Below, in pieces: positions 37,034 through 46,153 of a stretch of 64,000 bases of DNA (its first letter is position 1; every line of letters starts with the position of its first letter). The translations under genes were made by a program, and so were the position numbers. This stretch comes from Methanobrevibacter sp. (GTDB taxonomy: Archaea; Methanobacteriota; Methanobacteria; Methanobacteriales; Methanobacteriaceae), in contig NZ_SUTI01000004.1 in assembly GCF_015062985.1 (NCBI RefSeq), positions 71,273 through 135,272 on the forward strand, given 5' to 3'. The notes under the pieces were generated by a model that ran no database searches, had not been told where the DNA came from, and saw nothing but the letters and a program-made list of their open reading frames with translations.

Positions 37034-37791
37034 TGGAATGGTTGTGGAAGTTCGCAAACTCCACTGTCTTTTGCAAGATATGCATATGCGAATGCTGCAC
37101 AGATTGCACCGAGAATTGGTCCAACTAAGTATATTGGGAAGAATGCCCAAAGGTTAGCTCCACCAAGCAAGGTGTCCATCAAGTATGGTCCGAATGTACG
37201 TGCAGGGTTGATTGAAGCACCTGTAAATGCTCCTAAAACCACGATTACTGCAGCAACAGTCATACCAATTGAAATACCTGCAAAACCAGGTTCCGCTTTT
37301 TTATCAACAGCAACACCCATTACAACCATCATTAAGAAGAATGTTCCTAAGAATTCAGCAAACATTGCCTGGAAGTAGCTTACTCCAAGACCAGGAGCTG
37401 TTGCACCGAGTCCACCGATTGTAACGGCAGGAGCGCCAAGACATAAGAAGAGACAAAGGCTTCCTAAACATGCACCGATTACCTGTGCAACTATATAATA
37501 GATACTGTCCACTAAAGCAATGTTTTTGGTGACAAGTAATCCTATAGTTACAGCAGGATTCAAGTGTGCACCTGATATCTTACCGAATACATAAATACAT
37601 ATCATTACAGTTAGACCAAATGCTAAAGCGATAGCAATCCAGTCACCAAGACCTCCTAAAGGTCCAATTCCGGTAGCGCCTGCAGCCTGTGTAATCAATA
37701 ATGTTACGACAGCTGAACCTGTACCGAAAAATACTAGGAAAAATGTTCCTAAAAGTTCTGCAAAAAATTTTTTTCTTATGTTGCATGTCAT
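37027..37791 (-). CDS. aqpM: Aquaporin (MIP family, AqpM-like)
   Basis: A 254-residue MIP-family channel with six hydrophobic helices and both pore motifs: NPA at residues 78-80 (HLNPAVTIG) and NPA at 195-197 (ASINPARTFGPYL). Length, the Gly/Ala-rich loops and the archaeal context match methanogen AqpM, which conducts water and small neutral molecules (CO2 or H2S have been proposed). The ATG has AGGTGAATTAAT upstream, and the preceding DUF2193 stop is 10 bases away, so it is co-transcribed with that gene. The selectivity filter cannot be assigned with confidence by eye. Confidence 0.9.
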   Translation of the reverse strand: MTCNIRKKFFAELLGTFFLVFFGTGSAVVTLLITQAAGATGIGPLGGLGDWIAIALAFGLTVMICIYVFGKISGAHLNPAVTIGLLVTKNIALVDSIYYIVAQVIGACLGSLCLFLCLGAPAVTIGGLGATAPGLGVSYFQAMFAEFLGTFFLMMVVMGVAVDKKAEPGFAGISIGMTVAAVIVVLGAFTGASINPARTFGPYLMDTLLGGANLWAFFPIYLVGPILGAICAAFAYAYLAKDSGVCELPQPFQE

Positions 37792-37801
37792 ATTAATTCA
37801 C

Positions 37802-39301
37802 CTATACAGCTTCTCTCCATTGACAATACTCGTGTTTACCATCTACAAGTGAAGCAGCGGCACAGTTTTTACATCCTCTTACAGGGGATCCTGGTGCTTC
37901 TTTGTTAAGTGCTATAATATTAGTCATCATTGTTGCTGTAATTGGTTCTGAAGTTAAAAGACATGGGTAGTCAGCTAATCTCATTAATGAGGAGTATCTT
38001 ACAGTAATTCCACATGCAGGATAAGTGTATCTTTGCGGGTTCATTACGATTTCACTATTTAATATAGGGCTTAAGTCAACTTCAAATCCAGTGATTTTTG
38101 GAACTATTTCTCCACCAGTACCAGCTCTGAATTTTCTAGCTCCGCTGATTGCATTATATCCTCTGTAAATCATGTCCATAAAGTCACAGTTGTGCAATTC
38201 GGCAGCTGCTCCTCTGGTTGGGTATTGTTGTACATAGTTGTGGAATCTTTTAGAGAATAAATCTACAATCATTGGTGCATTGAATCCATCTAATTCTAAA
38301 ATAAATTCAGTTGCACATGCAGATGCACCAGTAGATAATTTTAACACATTGAATGGAGATTCATAATTATCTAAGTTATTTCTTAAAGTAGCTTCAATAA
38401 CTTCAGCAGTTGCTTGAACAATAGCTAAAGTCATGTCATCTTTACACATATTATATGTGGATTGACCTATGTGGTGTCCGATATCACCAACACAGTATGC
38501 TGGTACGGTTACAATATTACCATAGTGCACACCATCATCCATTGCAGCTTTAACTACAGGAGTCATTGCTTTTTTATATTTGTTCATGTAGTCTCTTACA
38601 TCGAATGAAGTGTGGTCAGCATCATCCATCAATTGGCCTTGTCCTTCAATAGGAGTTTTATAAATCATTTGCAATGCTGCAATTTCCTTTTCAGTGGCTT
38701 CAGCAGCAGTCGCACCGTCTTCTATAGCGTTAGCAAATGCATCACCAATACCATATGAGGTGTTCATACCCCATGATTTAGCGGATAAAATTGCTTGTTT
38801 GTGAAGTACTGGAATATCCATTTTTTGCAATATTTGATTTACAACATTACTTGTACTTCCAGGCATTAATGCAAAGTCAACAACACATGTTGGCCCATAA
38901 AATCCGCCGTATCTTCTAATGGATTCTTTAGCAATCAATGCTTCTGAATCAGCGATAGCTTGGATAAATTTATCCATACTGTCTGCGAATTCACCATCTT
39001 CTTCACATAAAATCTCTAAGATTGGAGGAGTTTGGAAATGTTCAATGAACGGGTCATCTTCACATTTTAAAGTGTCTGTAATGGAAGATAAAATCTCATA
39101 ATGGTTTTTTACAGATTCCTTGTGTAAGTTAATTACTGATTCTGCTTGATTGTCTAATGCTTTCATGCCTGATACAGCATCTGCATAAGGTTTTGCATCA
39201 GTAATTTTAAAGTCATTGTACCTATTTTCTGATATAACAGCAACGTCTGCCTTTTGAGCAGCCATTGACTCGTCTATCATTTTTTCGTATAACTCTCTCA
39301 T
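37802..39301 (-). CDS. DUF2193 family protein
   Basis: A 499-residue cytosolic protein that I match to DUF2193, a family seen mainly in methanogens. Conspicuous segments are RYGGFYGPTCVVDFALMPGS, VPAYCVGDIGHHIGQSTYNM, GGEIVPKITGFEVD and a Cys-rich end GCKNCAAASL...HEYCQW, which could bind a metal or cluster. The function is unknown. The ATG at 39299-39301 follows AGGTGATAAAA; an in-frame GTG at 39310 lies within that site and is rejected. It begins an operon with aquaporin and is preceded by a conserved-looking hairpin leader. Co-transcription with a small-solute channel suggests handling of a small neutral metabolite, which is speculation. Confidence 0.78.
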   Translation of the reverse strand: MRELYEKMIDESMAAQKADVAVISENRYNDFKITDAKPYADAVSGMKALDNQAESVINLHKESVKNHYEILSSITDTLKCEDDPFIEHFQTPPILEILCEEDGEFADSMDKFIQAIADSEALIAKESIRRYGGFYGPTCVVDFALMPGSTSNVVNQILQKMDIPVLHKQAILSAKSWGMNTSYGIGDAFANAIEDGATAAEATEKEIAALQMIYKTPIEGQGQLMDDADHTSFDVRDYMNKYKKAMTPVVKAAMDDGVHYGNIVTVPAYCVGDIGHHIGQSTYNMCKDDMTLAIVQATAEVIEATLRNNLDNYESPFNVLKLSTGASACATEFILELDGFNAPMIVDLFSKRFHNYVQQYPTRGAAAELHNCDFMDMIYRGYNAISGARKFRAGTGGEIVPKITGFEVDLSPILNSEIVMNPQRYTYPACGITVRYSSLMRLADYPCLLTSEPITATMMTNIIALNKEAPGSPVRGCKNCAAASLVDGKHEYCQWREAV

Positions 39302-39318
39302 TTTTATCACCTAGGTAA

Positions 39319-39367
39319 TAAGGGCATTAAGCATTTGCTTAACACCCTTAGATAATTATAAATTATC
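39319..39367 (-). promoter_or_regulatory. Two consecutive hairpins in the leader of the DUF2193-aquaporin operon
   Basis: In minus-strand RNA UAAGGGUGUUAAGC pairs with GCUUAAUGCCCUUA (39319-39350) over 14 bp with an AAAU loop, including U-G and G-U pairs that would be C-A mismatches on the plus strand. Directly upstream GATAATT/AATTATC (39351-39367) forms a second 7-bp stem. The first hairpin ends a few bases before the AGGTGA ribosome binding site, so it may regulate translation or stabilise the mRNA. Confidence 0.5.
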
Positions 39368-39509
39368 TACCATATTATTTAAATATGTTTAAATAATCTT
39401 TAAAAGTAAAAAAATTAATATTGAATGGTTATTTAAATTAAAAAAAGTTGATTAATAATAAAAAGTAAAGAAGTAAAGTAATCCATTTAGTTGAAAAAAA
39501 ATTATTTAA

Positions 39510-39848
39510 TTAAACTGCATCAGAACCTCTCTCACCTGTTCTAATTCTTATGACCTCTTCAACATCGGAAACGAATATCTTTCCATCACCAATCTCTCCG
39601 GTTCTTGCATTTTCAACAATAACATCAATAATGCGATCCAAATCTTCTTCATTTACAATCAATTCAATTCTTGTTTTAGGAATCAAATCAATGCAAAATT
39701 GAGAACCCCTATATGCATTTCTAATACGTGGAAATTTTCCTCTACCTTTCACACTGGAAACGTTCATTCCTTCACATCCCTCTTCCAAAAGAGCTTTTTT
39801 TACATTCTCAAACTTTTCATCACGTATTACTGCAATAATCCTTTTCAT
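39510..39848 (-). CDS. PII family signalling protein with altered T-loop
   Basis: A 112-residue GlnB/GlnK-family protein, a trimeric sensor that in most organisms reads ATP/ADP and 2-oxoglutarate and controls nitrogen metabolism. The core is intact: MKRIIAVIRDEK, the K58 region DLIPKTRIELIV, and the C-terminal TGEIGDGKIFVSDVEEVIRI with RTGERG. Numbering matches the E. coli protein without gaps, and two key T-loop residues differ: position 39, normally Gln that coordinates Mg-ATP and 2-oxoglutarate, is Phe, and position 51, the uridylylated Tyr, is also Phe; Tyr46 is kept. No ammonium transporter or glutamine synthetase gene is nearby. It starts 39 bases after the uvrA stop and could be read from that operon. 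The partner is unknown. Confidence 0.88.
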   Translation of the reverse strand: MKRIIAVIRDEKFENVKKALLEEGCEGMNVSSVKGRGKFPRIRNAYRGSQFCIDLIPKTRIELIVNEEDLDRIIDVIVENARTGEIGDGKIFVSDVEEVIRIRTGERGSDAV

Positions 39849-39887
39849 AATATCTTTCCGAATAAAATAAAAAAAAAAGAAGAAAAA

Positions 39888-42776
39888 TTATTTGCCGATA
39901 TCCTCTACCAATTCCTTTGCATATGGAGTGATATTCTCATCAAGCATACGCTCTAAAAATTGGCCGGTATAAGTTCCGGACTCGGCTATTTCTTCAGGTG
40001 TACCGGTAGCTATAACCTGACCTCCGCCATCACCGCCGTCAGGACCTAAGTCAATGATATGGTCTGCTGTTTTAATGACATCCAGGTTATGCTCAATTAC
40101 AACAACGGAATTGCCTGCATCAGTCAATCTGGCAAGAACATCAAGGAGTCTTTTAATGTCAGCGAAATGAAGACCTGTTGTCGGTTCGTCAAGAATATAC
40201 AGTGTTTTACCGGTACTTGTTCTTGATAACTCTTTAGCAAGCTTAATCCTTTGAGCTTCTCCACCGGATAATGTTGTTGCAGGCTGACCTATTTTCATAT
40301 AGCCCAGTCCAACATCATATAATGTTTGAAGTTTTTTGGTGATTTTCGGAAGGTTTTCAAAGAATTCCAATGCTTCTTCAACAGTCATTTCCAAGACTTC
40401 ATAGATATTTTTACCTTTATATCTTATATCCAAGGTCTCTTCATTGTATCTTTTACCGCCACAAACTTCACATGGCACATAAACATCCGCTAAAAAGTGC
40501 ATTTCAATTTGAACAATACCGTCACCGGAACATGCTTCACATCTTCCACCTTTAACATTGAATGAGAACCTTCCCGGCTTATATCCTCTTGCTTTGGATT
40601 CAGGAGTGTTAGCAAACAGATCTCGGATATCCGTAAATACACCTGTATAAGTTGCAGGGTTGGATCTTGGTGTTCTTCCAATAGGCTTTTGGTCAATTGC
40701 AATTACCTTGTCAACATTTTCCAATCCTTCTATTTCATCGTATTTACCTGCAAATGTGAATTTTTTAGCAAGCTTTCCTTTAGCTCCCTTATATAAGATT
40801 TCATTAATTAAACTACTTTTACCGGAACCGCTAACGCCTGTTACACAAGTGAATTTGCCCAATGGGATTTCAACATCAATGTGCTTCAGATTGTTTTGGG
40901 CGGCACCTTTAATTGTTATGAACTTGCCGTTTCCTTCCCTTCTTGTTTCAGGGATGTCAATTTTTTTAACTCTTGAAATGTATTGCCCTGTTATGGAATC
41001 AGGATTTTTCATAATGTCCAATGGTGTTCCCTGAGCTATCACTTTACCGCCATGCTCACCTGCTCCAGGACCAATATCCACAACATGATCTGCAGATAAG
41101 ATGGTCTCTTCGTCGTGCTCAACAACAACCAAAGTATTTCCTAAATCTTTAAGCCTCTTTAACGCTTCAATAAGTTTGATATTGTCTCTTTGATGGAGCC
41201 CAATACTAGGTTCATCCAAAATGTATAACACACCTACAAGGCCTGAACCTATTTGAGTTGCCAAACGAATACGCTGAGCCTCCCCACCGGACAATGTACC
41301 TGAAGACCTTGACATTGACAGATAATCAAGTCCAACTTCCACTAAAAAGCTTAAACGTTCCTTAATTTCCTTTAAAACTTCTTTTGCAATAAAATTCTCC
41401 CTTTCTGTGAGTTCTAAATCCTGGAAGAATTGATATGAATCCTTAATAGCCAAATCACAGACATCAATAATGGATTTTCCGCCGACTGTGACAGCCAATA
41501 CTTCTGGCCTAAGCCTTTTACCGCCGCAGACATGGCATTTCCTGTCAGACATGAATTTCGAAAGGTATTTTCTGGAGTAGTTAGATTTTGTTTCCACGTA
41601 TAATCTTTCCATTCTTGGAATAACCCCTTCAAATTTACGGTTAACCATGTAAGACTTATTTCTGCGTTTAAATGTGAATGCTATTTTGTCTTTACATCCA
41701 TATAGAATAGTATTTTGATATTCCTTATCCAATTCATTGAATGGAACATCCATGCTGAAATTGAAATGCTTTGATACCGCTTCAAGCATCTGATAATAAT
41801 AATTTTCTCTTTTTGCGGATTTTGACCAAGGCGCAATAGCTCCCTCGTTTAATGTCAATGTCTTATCCGGAACGATTAAATCAGGGTCAATTTCCATTTT
41901 TGAACCTATACCATTACATTCAGGACAAGCACCCTGAGGAGCGTTGAATGAAAACATCCTAGGAGTCAATTCCTCAAAGTTGATTCCACAGTCAACACAT
42001 GCGAAATGTTCGGAGTATCTCTTCTCATATTCCCCATCATCTGTTGTGAACAATACTGTAATCAACCCTTCAGTAAATTCCGCAGCGGTTTCAAGTGAAT
42101 CAACCAGCCTCCTTTTGAAGTCAACATCCTTTCTGATTTTCAATCTGTCGACAACCACATCAATGTTGTGCCTGTATGTCTTTGCAAGCTCAATGTCCTC
42201 ATCCAAATCCCTAATCTCACCATCAACACGAACCCTTACGAAACCTTTGTTTCTGAGGTCCTCTAAAACATCCTTAAATTGGCCTTTCTTATCTCTGACG
42301 ATTGGGGACAATATTTGAATTTTAATTCCTTCCCCTTCCTCAATGATTGATTCTCCAATTTGTCCTATGGTTTGCTGTGAGATTTCTTTTCCACAATTCG
42401 GACAATGAGGAATTCCTATTCTTGCATATAATAATCTCAAGTAATCATAAATTTCTGTAATTGTACCTACAGTTGATCTTGGGTTTTCTCTTGTTGTTTT
42501 CTGGTCTATTGAAATAGCTGGGGACAGTCCTTCAATTGATTCCATTTCCGGCTTTTTCATTTGACCCAAGAATTGTCTTGCATAAGCTGAAAGTGATTCA
42601 ACATATCTACGCTGTCCTTCAGCATAAATTGTATCAAAAGCTAATGAAGACTTTCCAGACCCACTAATGCCTGTAATTACAATGAATTCATCACGGGGGA
42701 CACTGACGTCAATATCCTGCAGGTTGTGCTCACGTGCACCCTTGATGACAATTTGTTTTTTTGACTCTTCTGCCAT
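39888..42776 (-). CDS. uvrA: Excinuclease ABC subunit A
   Basis: A 962-residue UvrA, the damage-recognising ATPase of nucleotide excision repair. Two ABC-type ATPase halves are present: GISGSGKSS near the N-terminus and GVSGSGKSS near residue 640, with two LSGGEAQRI signatures (RSSGTLSGGEAQRIRLA and QPATTLSGGEAQRIKLA) and LDEPSIGL/LDEPTTGL Walker B motifs. Cys pairs CPNCG, CVDCG, CPECN, CHVCGGKR and CEACSGDG/CEVCGGKR are the zinc modules. Length is normal. The ATG has AGGAGATTATT upstream. It lies 109 bases downstream of uvrB on the same strand; uvrC is not in the window. In archaea this bacterial-type pathway is generally regarded as horizontally acquired. Confidence 0.97.
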   Translation of the reverse strand: MAEESKKQIVIKGAREHNLQDIDVSVPRDEFIVITGISGSGKSSLAFDTIYAEGQRRYVESLSAYARQFLGQMKKPEMESIEGLSPAISIDQKTTRENPRSTVGTITEIYDYLRLLYARIGIPHCPNCGKEISQQTIGQIGESIIEEGEGIKIQILSPIVRDKKGQFKDVLEDLRNKGFVRVRVDGEIRDLDEDIELAKTYRHNIDVVVDRLKIRKDVDFKRRLVDSLETAAEFTEGLITVLFTTDDGEYEKRYSEHFACVDCGINFEELTPRMFSFNAPQGACPECNGIGSKMEIDPDLIVPDKTLTLNEGAIAPWSKSAKRENYYYQMLEAVSKHFNFSMDVPFNELDKEYQNTILYGCKDKIAFTFKRRNKSYMVNRKFEGVIPRMERLYVETKSNYSRKYLSKFMSDRKCHVCGGKRLRPEVLAVTVGGKSIIDVCDLAIKDSYQFFQDLELTERENFIAKEVLKEIKERLSFLVEVGLDYLSMSRSSGTLSGGEAQRIRLATQIGSGLVGVLYILDEPSIGLHQRDNIKLIEALKRLKDLGNTLVVVEHDEETILSADHVVDIGPGAGEHGGKVIAQGTPLDIMKNPDSITGQYISRVKKIDIPETRREGNGKFITIKGAAQNNLKHIDVEIPLGKFTCVTGVSGSGKSSLINEILYKGAKGKLAKKFTFAGKYDEIEGLENVDKVIAIDQKPIGRTPRSNPATYTGVFTDIRDLFANTPESKARGYKPGRFSFNVKGGRCEACSGDGIVQIEMHFLADVYVPCEVCGGKRYNEETLDIRYKGKNIYEVLEMTVEEALEFFENLPKITKKLQTLYDVGLGYMKIGQPATTLSGGEAQRIKLAKELSRTSTGKTLYILDEPTTGLHFADIKRLLDVLARLTDAGNSVVVIEHNLDVIKTADHIIDLGPDGGDGGGQVIATGTPEEIAESGTYTGQFLERMLDENITPYAKELVEDIGK

Positions 42777-42885
42777 AATAATCTCCTAAATTTAGTTATA
42801 TATTATTAGAACAAACTACCTTATAAAATGTTTCTGAGAGCATTTGAAAAGTAATTCAAAATTATGTCCGATTTCCAAAAAGAAA

Positions 42886-44850
42886 TTATTTGTCAAAACC
42901 TTTCAAAGCATAAAGCTTATTCCTCAAATCAGCAGCCCTTTCAAAGTCAAGCCTTGCTGCTGCATCTTTCATATCCTTTTCCAAATCTCTAATCAATAAG
43001 CGAAGTTCATCTTTAGGCATTTTTTCAATATCTGCGCCTTTAACCTTATATTTTTCATCTTCCTCAGCAAGTTTTTCTTTTAATGTTCTCTGAGTGGATT
43101 TTGGAACAATTCCATGAACTTCATTGTATTTCATCTGTAATTTACGCCTTTTAAGCGTAATGTCATAAGCGTTTTTAACGGAAGTGGTCATGTTGTCCAC
43201 ATACATTATTACGCGACCGTTCACATTTCTTGCTGCACGGCCGATTGTCTGTATCAGGGAAGTTTCATTTCTTAAAAATCCTTCCTTGTCTGCATCCAAA
43301 ATAGCTACTAAGGACACTTCAGGCAAATCCAAACCTTCCCTTAAAAGATTAACTCCAACCAAAACGTCGAATTTTCCCCTTCTCAAGTCATTTACGATGT
43401 CAATCCTCTCCAGGGTATCGATTTCTGAATGCATATACCTTACTTTAACACCTATCCTCGCATAATAATCGGTTAAATCTTCAGCCATCCTTTTTGTCAA
43501 TGTGGTGACAAGCACCCTTTCATCCTTTTCCGCCGTGATTTTGACTTCCTTAAGCAAATCCTCAACCTGACCTGTTACCGGCCTTATGATTACTTCAGGA
43601 TCGACAAGACCTGTTGGCCTGATGATTTGTTCAACGACATTTCTTGATTTTGCAAGCTCATATGGGGCAGGTGTCGCCGATACGTAAATAACCTGATTGA
43701 CAGAAGCTTCAAACTCATCAAACCTTAAAGGACGATTCTCTTTAGCTGAAGGCAGTCTGAAACCATATTCGACTAAAGTTTCCTTACGTGCACGGTCTCC
43801 ATTATACATTCCCCTGATTTGAGGAACGGTAACATGGGATTCGTCGATTATTGTTAGGAAGTCATCAGGGAAATATTCCAAAAGTGAATAAGGCTTATCG
43901 CCCCAGTCACGTCCTGATAAATGCATGGAATAGTTTTCTACCCCCGGACAGTATCCCATTTCACGAAGCATTTCTATATCAAAACGAGTTCTTTGCTCCA
44001 ATCGCTGAGCTTCTAGGAGCTTTCCCATTGAATTTAACTCTGAAAGTCTCTCTTCAAGTTCATTTGTGATTTTGGAAATGGCTACATCCATCTTGTCCTG
44101 ACCTACAACAAAGTGCTTTGCAGGGAAAATCATGTATCTTTTAAGTGACTCCTGTTTTTTTCCGGTTACCTTGTCTATTATGCTGATGGCATCAATTTCA
44201 TCGCCAAACAGTTCAATTCTTATTGGTGGTGTTCCATGAACCGGATTTATTTCAATGACATCACCGCGGACCCTAAATTGCCCACGTGCAAATTCTATAT
44301 CGTTTCGCTCATATTGCATAAAAACAAGTCTGGCAAGAATTTCAGATCTGTCGTAAATATCTCCAACATTTATTCCAAAAGCGAATTCCCCATAGTCCTG
44401 TGGTGAACCGATACCATAGATGCAGCTTACACTGCTTACGACTATGACATCATCCCTTGAGAGCAGTGATTGAGTTGCAGAATGCCTCATTGTATCAATG
44501 TCATCATTGATGGACGCTTCCTTATCGATGAAAGTATCAGTCCTCGGAACGTATGCCTCAGGCTGGTAATAATCATAATAGCTGACAAAATATTCGACTG
44601 CATTATCAGGGAAAAACTCCTTGAATTCCTCATACAGCTGTGCAGCCAAAGTTTTGTTGTGTGAAATGACAAGAGTTGGTTTTTGAACTTCCTCAATGAC
44701 ATTTGCCATTGTAAATGTCTTACCAGAACCTGTCACTCCCAGAAGAGTTTGTTCTTTAATGCCGTTCTTTATGCCTTCGGCTAATGAGTTAATGGCTTTT
44801 GGTTGATCACCTAATGGTTTGTAGGGTGATTGTAACTTGAATTCCTTCAT
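42886..44850 (-). CDS. uvrB: Excinuclease ABC subunit B
   Basis: A 654-residue UvrB, the helicase-like damage verifier that loads UvrC. Walker A GVTGSGKTF lies near residue 40, the beta-hairpin region YYDYYQPEAYVPRTDTFIDK is conserved, the helicase motifs RAARN and LLREGLDLPEVSLVAILDADKEGF are present, and the C-terminal UVR domain (LIRDLEKDMKDAAARLDFER) that binds UvrC is complete. Its start lies 5 bases beyond the stop of a 96-residue gene, so the gene order prs, unknown, uvrB, uvrA probably reflects one transcript. Assignment is secure. Confidence 0.97.
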   Translation of the reverse strand: MKEFKLQSPYKPLGDQPKAINSLAEGIKNGIKEQTLLGVTGSGKTFTMANVIEEVQKPTLVISHNKTLAAQLYEEFKEFFPDNAVEYFVSYYDYYQPEAYVPRTDTFIDKEASINDDIDTMRHSATQSLLSRDDVIVVSSVSCIYGIGSPQDYGEFAFGINVGDIYDRSEILARLVFMQYERNDIEFARGQFRVRGDVIEINPVHGTPPIRIELFGDEIDAISIIDKVTGKKQESLKRYMIFPAKHFVVGQDKMDVAISKITNELEERLSELNSMGKLLEAQRLEQRTRFDIEMLREMGYCPGVENYSMHLSGRDWGDKPYSLLEYFPDDFLTIIDESHVTVPQIRGMYNGDRARKETLVEYGFRLPSAKENRPLRFDEFEASVNQVIYVSATPAPYELAKSRNVVEQIIRPTGLVDPEVIIRPVTGQVEDLLKEVKITAEKDERVLVTTLTKRMAEDLTDYYARIGVKVRYMHSEIDTLERIDIVNDLRRGKFDVLVGVNLLREGLDLPEVSLVAILDADKEGFLRNETSLIQTIGRAARNVNGRVIMYVDNMTTSVKNAYDITLKRRKLQMKYNEVHGIVPKSTQRTLKEKLAEEDEKYKVKGADIEKMPKDELRLLIRDLEKDMKDAAARLDFERAADLRNKLYALKGFDK

Positions 44851-44855
44851 GATAT

Positions 44856-45146
44856 CTAGTTATTAATTGAAATATTGAAACTGATGTGTATGTAATTTGG
44901 AGCACAGCAAGGGACAACCTTCTCATCCCTTATTGCAAGCTCTCCGTAATCTTTAAATTCTTTCTTTAAGTCTTTTTTAATTTTTTCAACATTATCTTCA
45001 TTGTGAACCCTTAGAGATCCCAAAAATACGGTTTTTGCAGCCATATTCATGACTGATATGCCGTCCACAAGCTCATATTCACCATATCTGGTTAAAATAT
45101 TATTGGACCCCTCCAGGAGTTCCTTTTTGATTTTTTCTTTATCCAT
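44856..45146 (-). CDS. Small conserved-looking protein between prs and uvrB
   Basis: A 96-residue protein I do not recognise. It has an amphipathic N-terminal half (KEKIKKELLEGSNNILTRYGEYELVDGISVM), a KKDLKKEFKDYGELAIRDEK segment and a CC pair in VPCCAPNYIHISF near the end. It has no signal peptide or membrane helix. It starts 2 bases after the prs stop and ends 5 bases before uvrB, an arrangement that argues for a real, co-translated gene. Nothing allows a functional claim. Confidence 0.75.
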   Translation of the reverse strand: MDKEKIKKELLEGSNNILTRYGEYELVDGISVMNMAAKTVFLGSLRVHNEDNVEKIKKDLKKEFKDYGELAIRDEKVVPCCAPNYIHISFNISINN

Positions 45147-45148
45147 AA

Positions 45149-46063
45149 CTATTCCCTCAATGCATCTGCTATGCTTTTAGCTATAGATACACGTGAAGTA
45201 TCGGAAGATAAACTGTTAGTTCCGATGATTTTGTCTGCGCCTGCAGCATAGATTCTGGTTGCGCCGTTGTTGGTTAAGATAGGGTGGACACAGCACACGT
45301 CTACAGTTTCTGCGCCGTATTGCTTTAGGATGTTGATTGCATTTACAATGGTTCCTCCTGTAGCAATGATATCATCAATAATGATTGCATGCATGCCTTT
45401 TACTGAATCGACATTAACGGTATTTTCGCTTTCGCTATCACATCTGACATCAACTATTTTAGTTTCTACCTTATCCGGTCCTAAACGTACTTTTGTCAAA
45501 TAAGTGCAATCGCAACCGATTATTTCGGAAATTTCCTGTGCAAATCCATAAGCGCCCTTATCAGGAGCAATGACAATCGGTTTGTCTTTACCTTTTTTAA
45601 ATAATTTCTTATTAAGGTATTCCGCAATTGCAGGCATTGCTGAAATATTTCTAGCAGGAATATCGAAGAAGTTTAAAACACACTCTTCATGAATATTGAA
45701 TGTGATGAATTCGTCCGCACCTGCAGCCTGGATTAAGTTACAGATAATCTTAGCTGAAATAGTCTCTCCAGGATTAAAGCGTTTTTCCTGTCTTGCATAT
45801 CCCATATATGGAACTACTGCCCTTACTTTCTTAGCTCCCAAATCCTTCAGATTGGAAATAATAAAGAGCAATTCCATTAAGTTTTCATCTTGAGGATAGC
45901 CTGTTGACTGGATAACAGTCACTTCATCAGCAATTTCACCATCGATTCTTAAATATCTTTCTCCATCCGGAAATTTCTTAGTTTCAACATAACATAATTC
46001 TTCTCCAAGTTCACGTGCTACATGAGCAGCTAAATCTTGTGAAGATGAACCACCTATAATCAC
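45149..46063 (-). CDS. prs: Ribose-phosphate pyrophosphokinase
   Basis: A 304-residue PRPP synthetase (ribose-5-phosphate plus ATP to PRPP), feeding purine, pyrimidine, histidine and NAD synthesis. FPDGERYLRI near residue 33, the flexible loop RQEKRFNPGETISAK, APDKGAYGFA and the PRPP-binding motif DDIIATGGTI are all in place. Length and the absence of the bacterial regulatory segments fit the archaeal form. The start is GTG with GGTGATATT upstream; it is divergent from the secreted protein at 46154. It is the first gene of the prs-unknown-uvrB-uvrA transcript. Confidence 0.95.
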   Translation of the reverse strand: MIIGGSSSQDLAAHVARELGEELCYVETKKFPDGERYLRIDGEIADEVTVIQSTGYPQDENLMELLFIISNLKDLGAKKVRAVVPYMGYARQEKRFNPGETISAKIICNLIQAAGADEFITFNIHEECVLNFFDIPARNISAMPAIAEYLNKKLFKKGKDKPIVIAPDKGAYGFAQEISEIIGCDCTYLTKVRLGPDKVETKIVDVRCDSESENTVNVDSVKGMHAIIIDDIIATGGTIVNAINILKQYGAETVDVCCVHPILTNNGATRIYAAGADKIIGTNSLSSDTSRVSIAKSIADALRE

Positions 46064-46153
46064 AATATCACCAAAATTTTTATGTTTTAATATATATTTC
46101 TGATAATTAAAAAAGTTAAGTATTAATATTTAAATGTCTTATAAAATGTAATT

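Noticed and set aside
31825..39310. In-frame GTG starts at 31833, 33435 and 39310 upstream of the chosen ATGs
   Set aside because: The GTGs at 31833 and 39310 lie inside the ribosome binding site of the downstream ATG; the GTG at 33435 overlaps the helicase stop and has no site of its own, so the ATG is favoured in each case.
39510..39848. NifI-type nitrogenase regulator
   Set aside because: There are no nif genes nearby, and the protein stands as a single PII gene rather than a nifI1-nifI2 pair.
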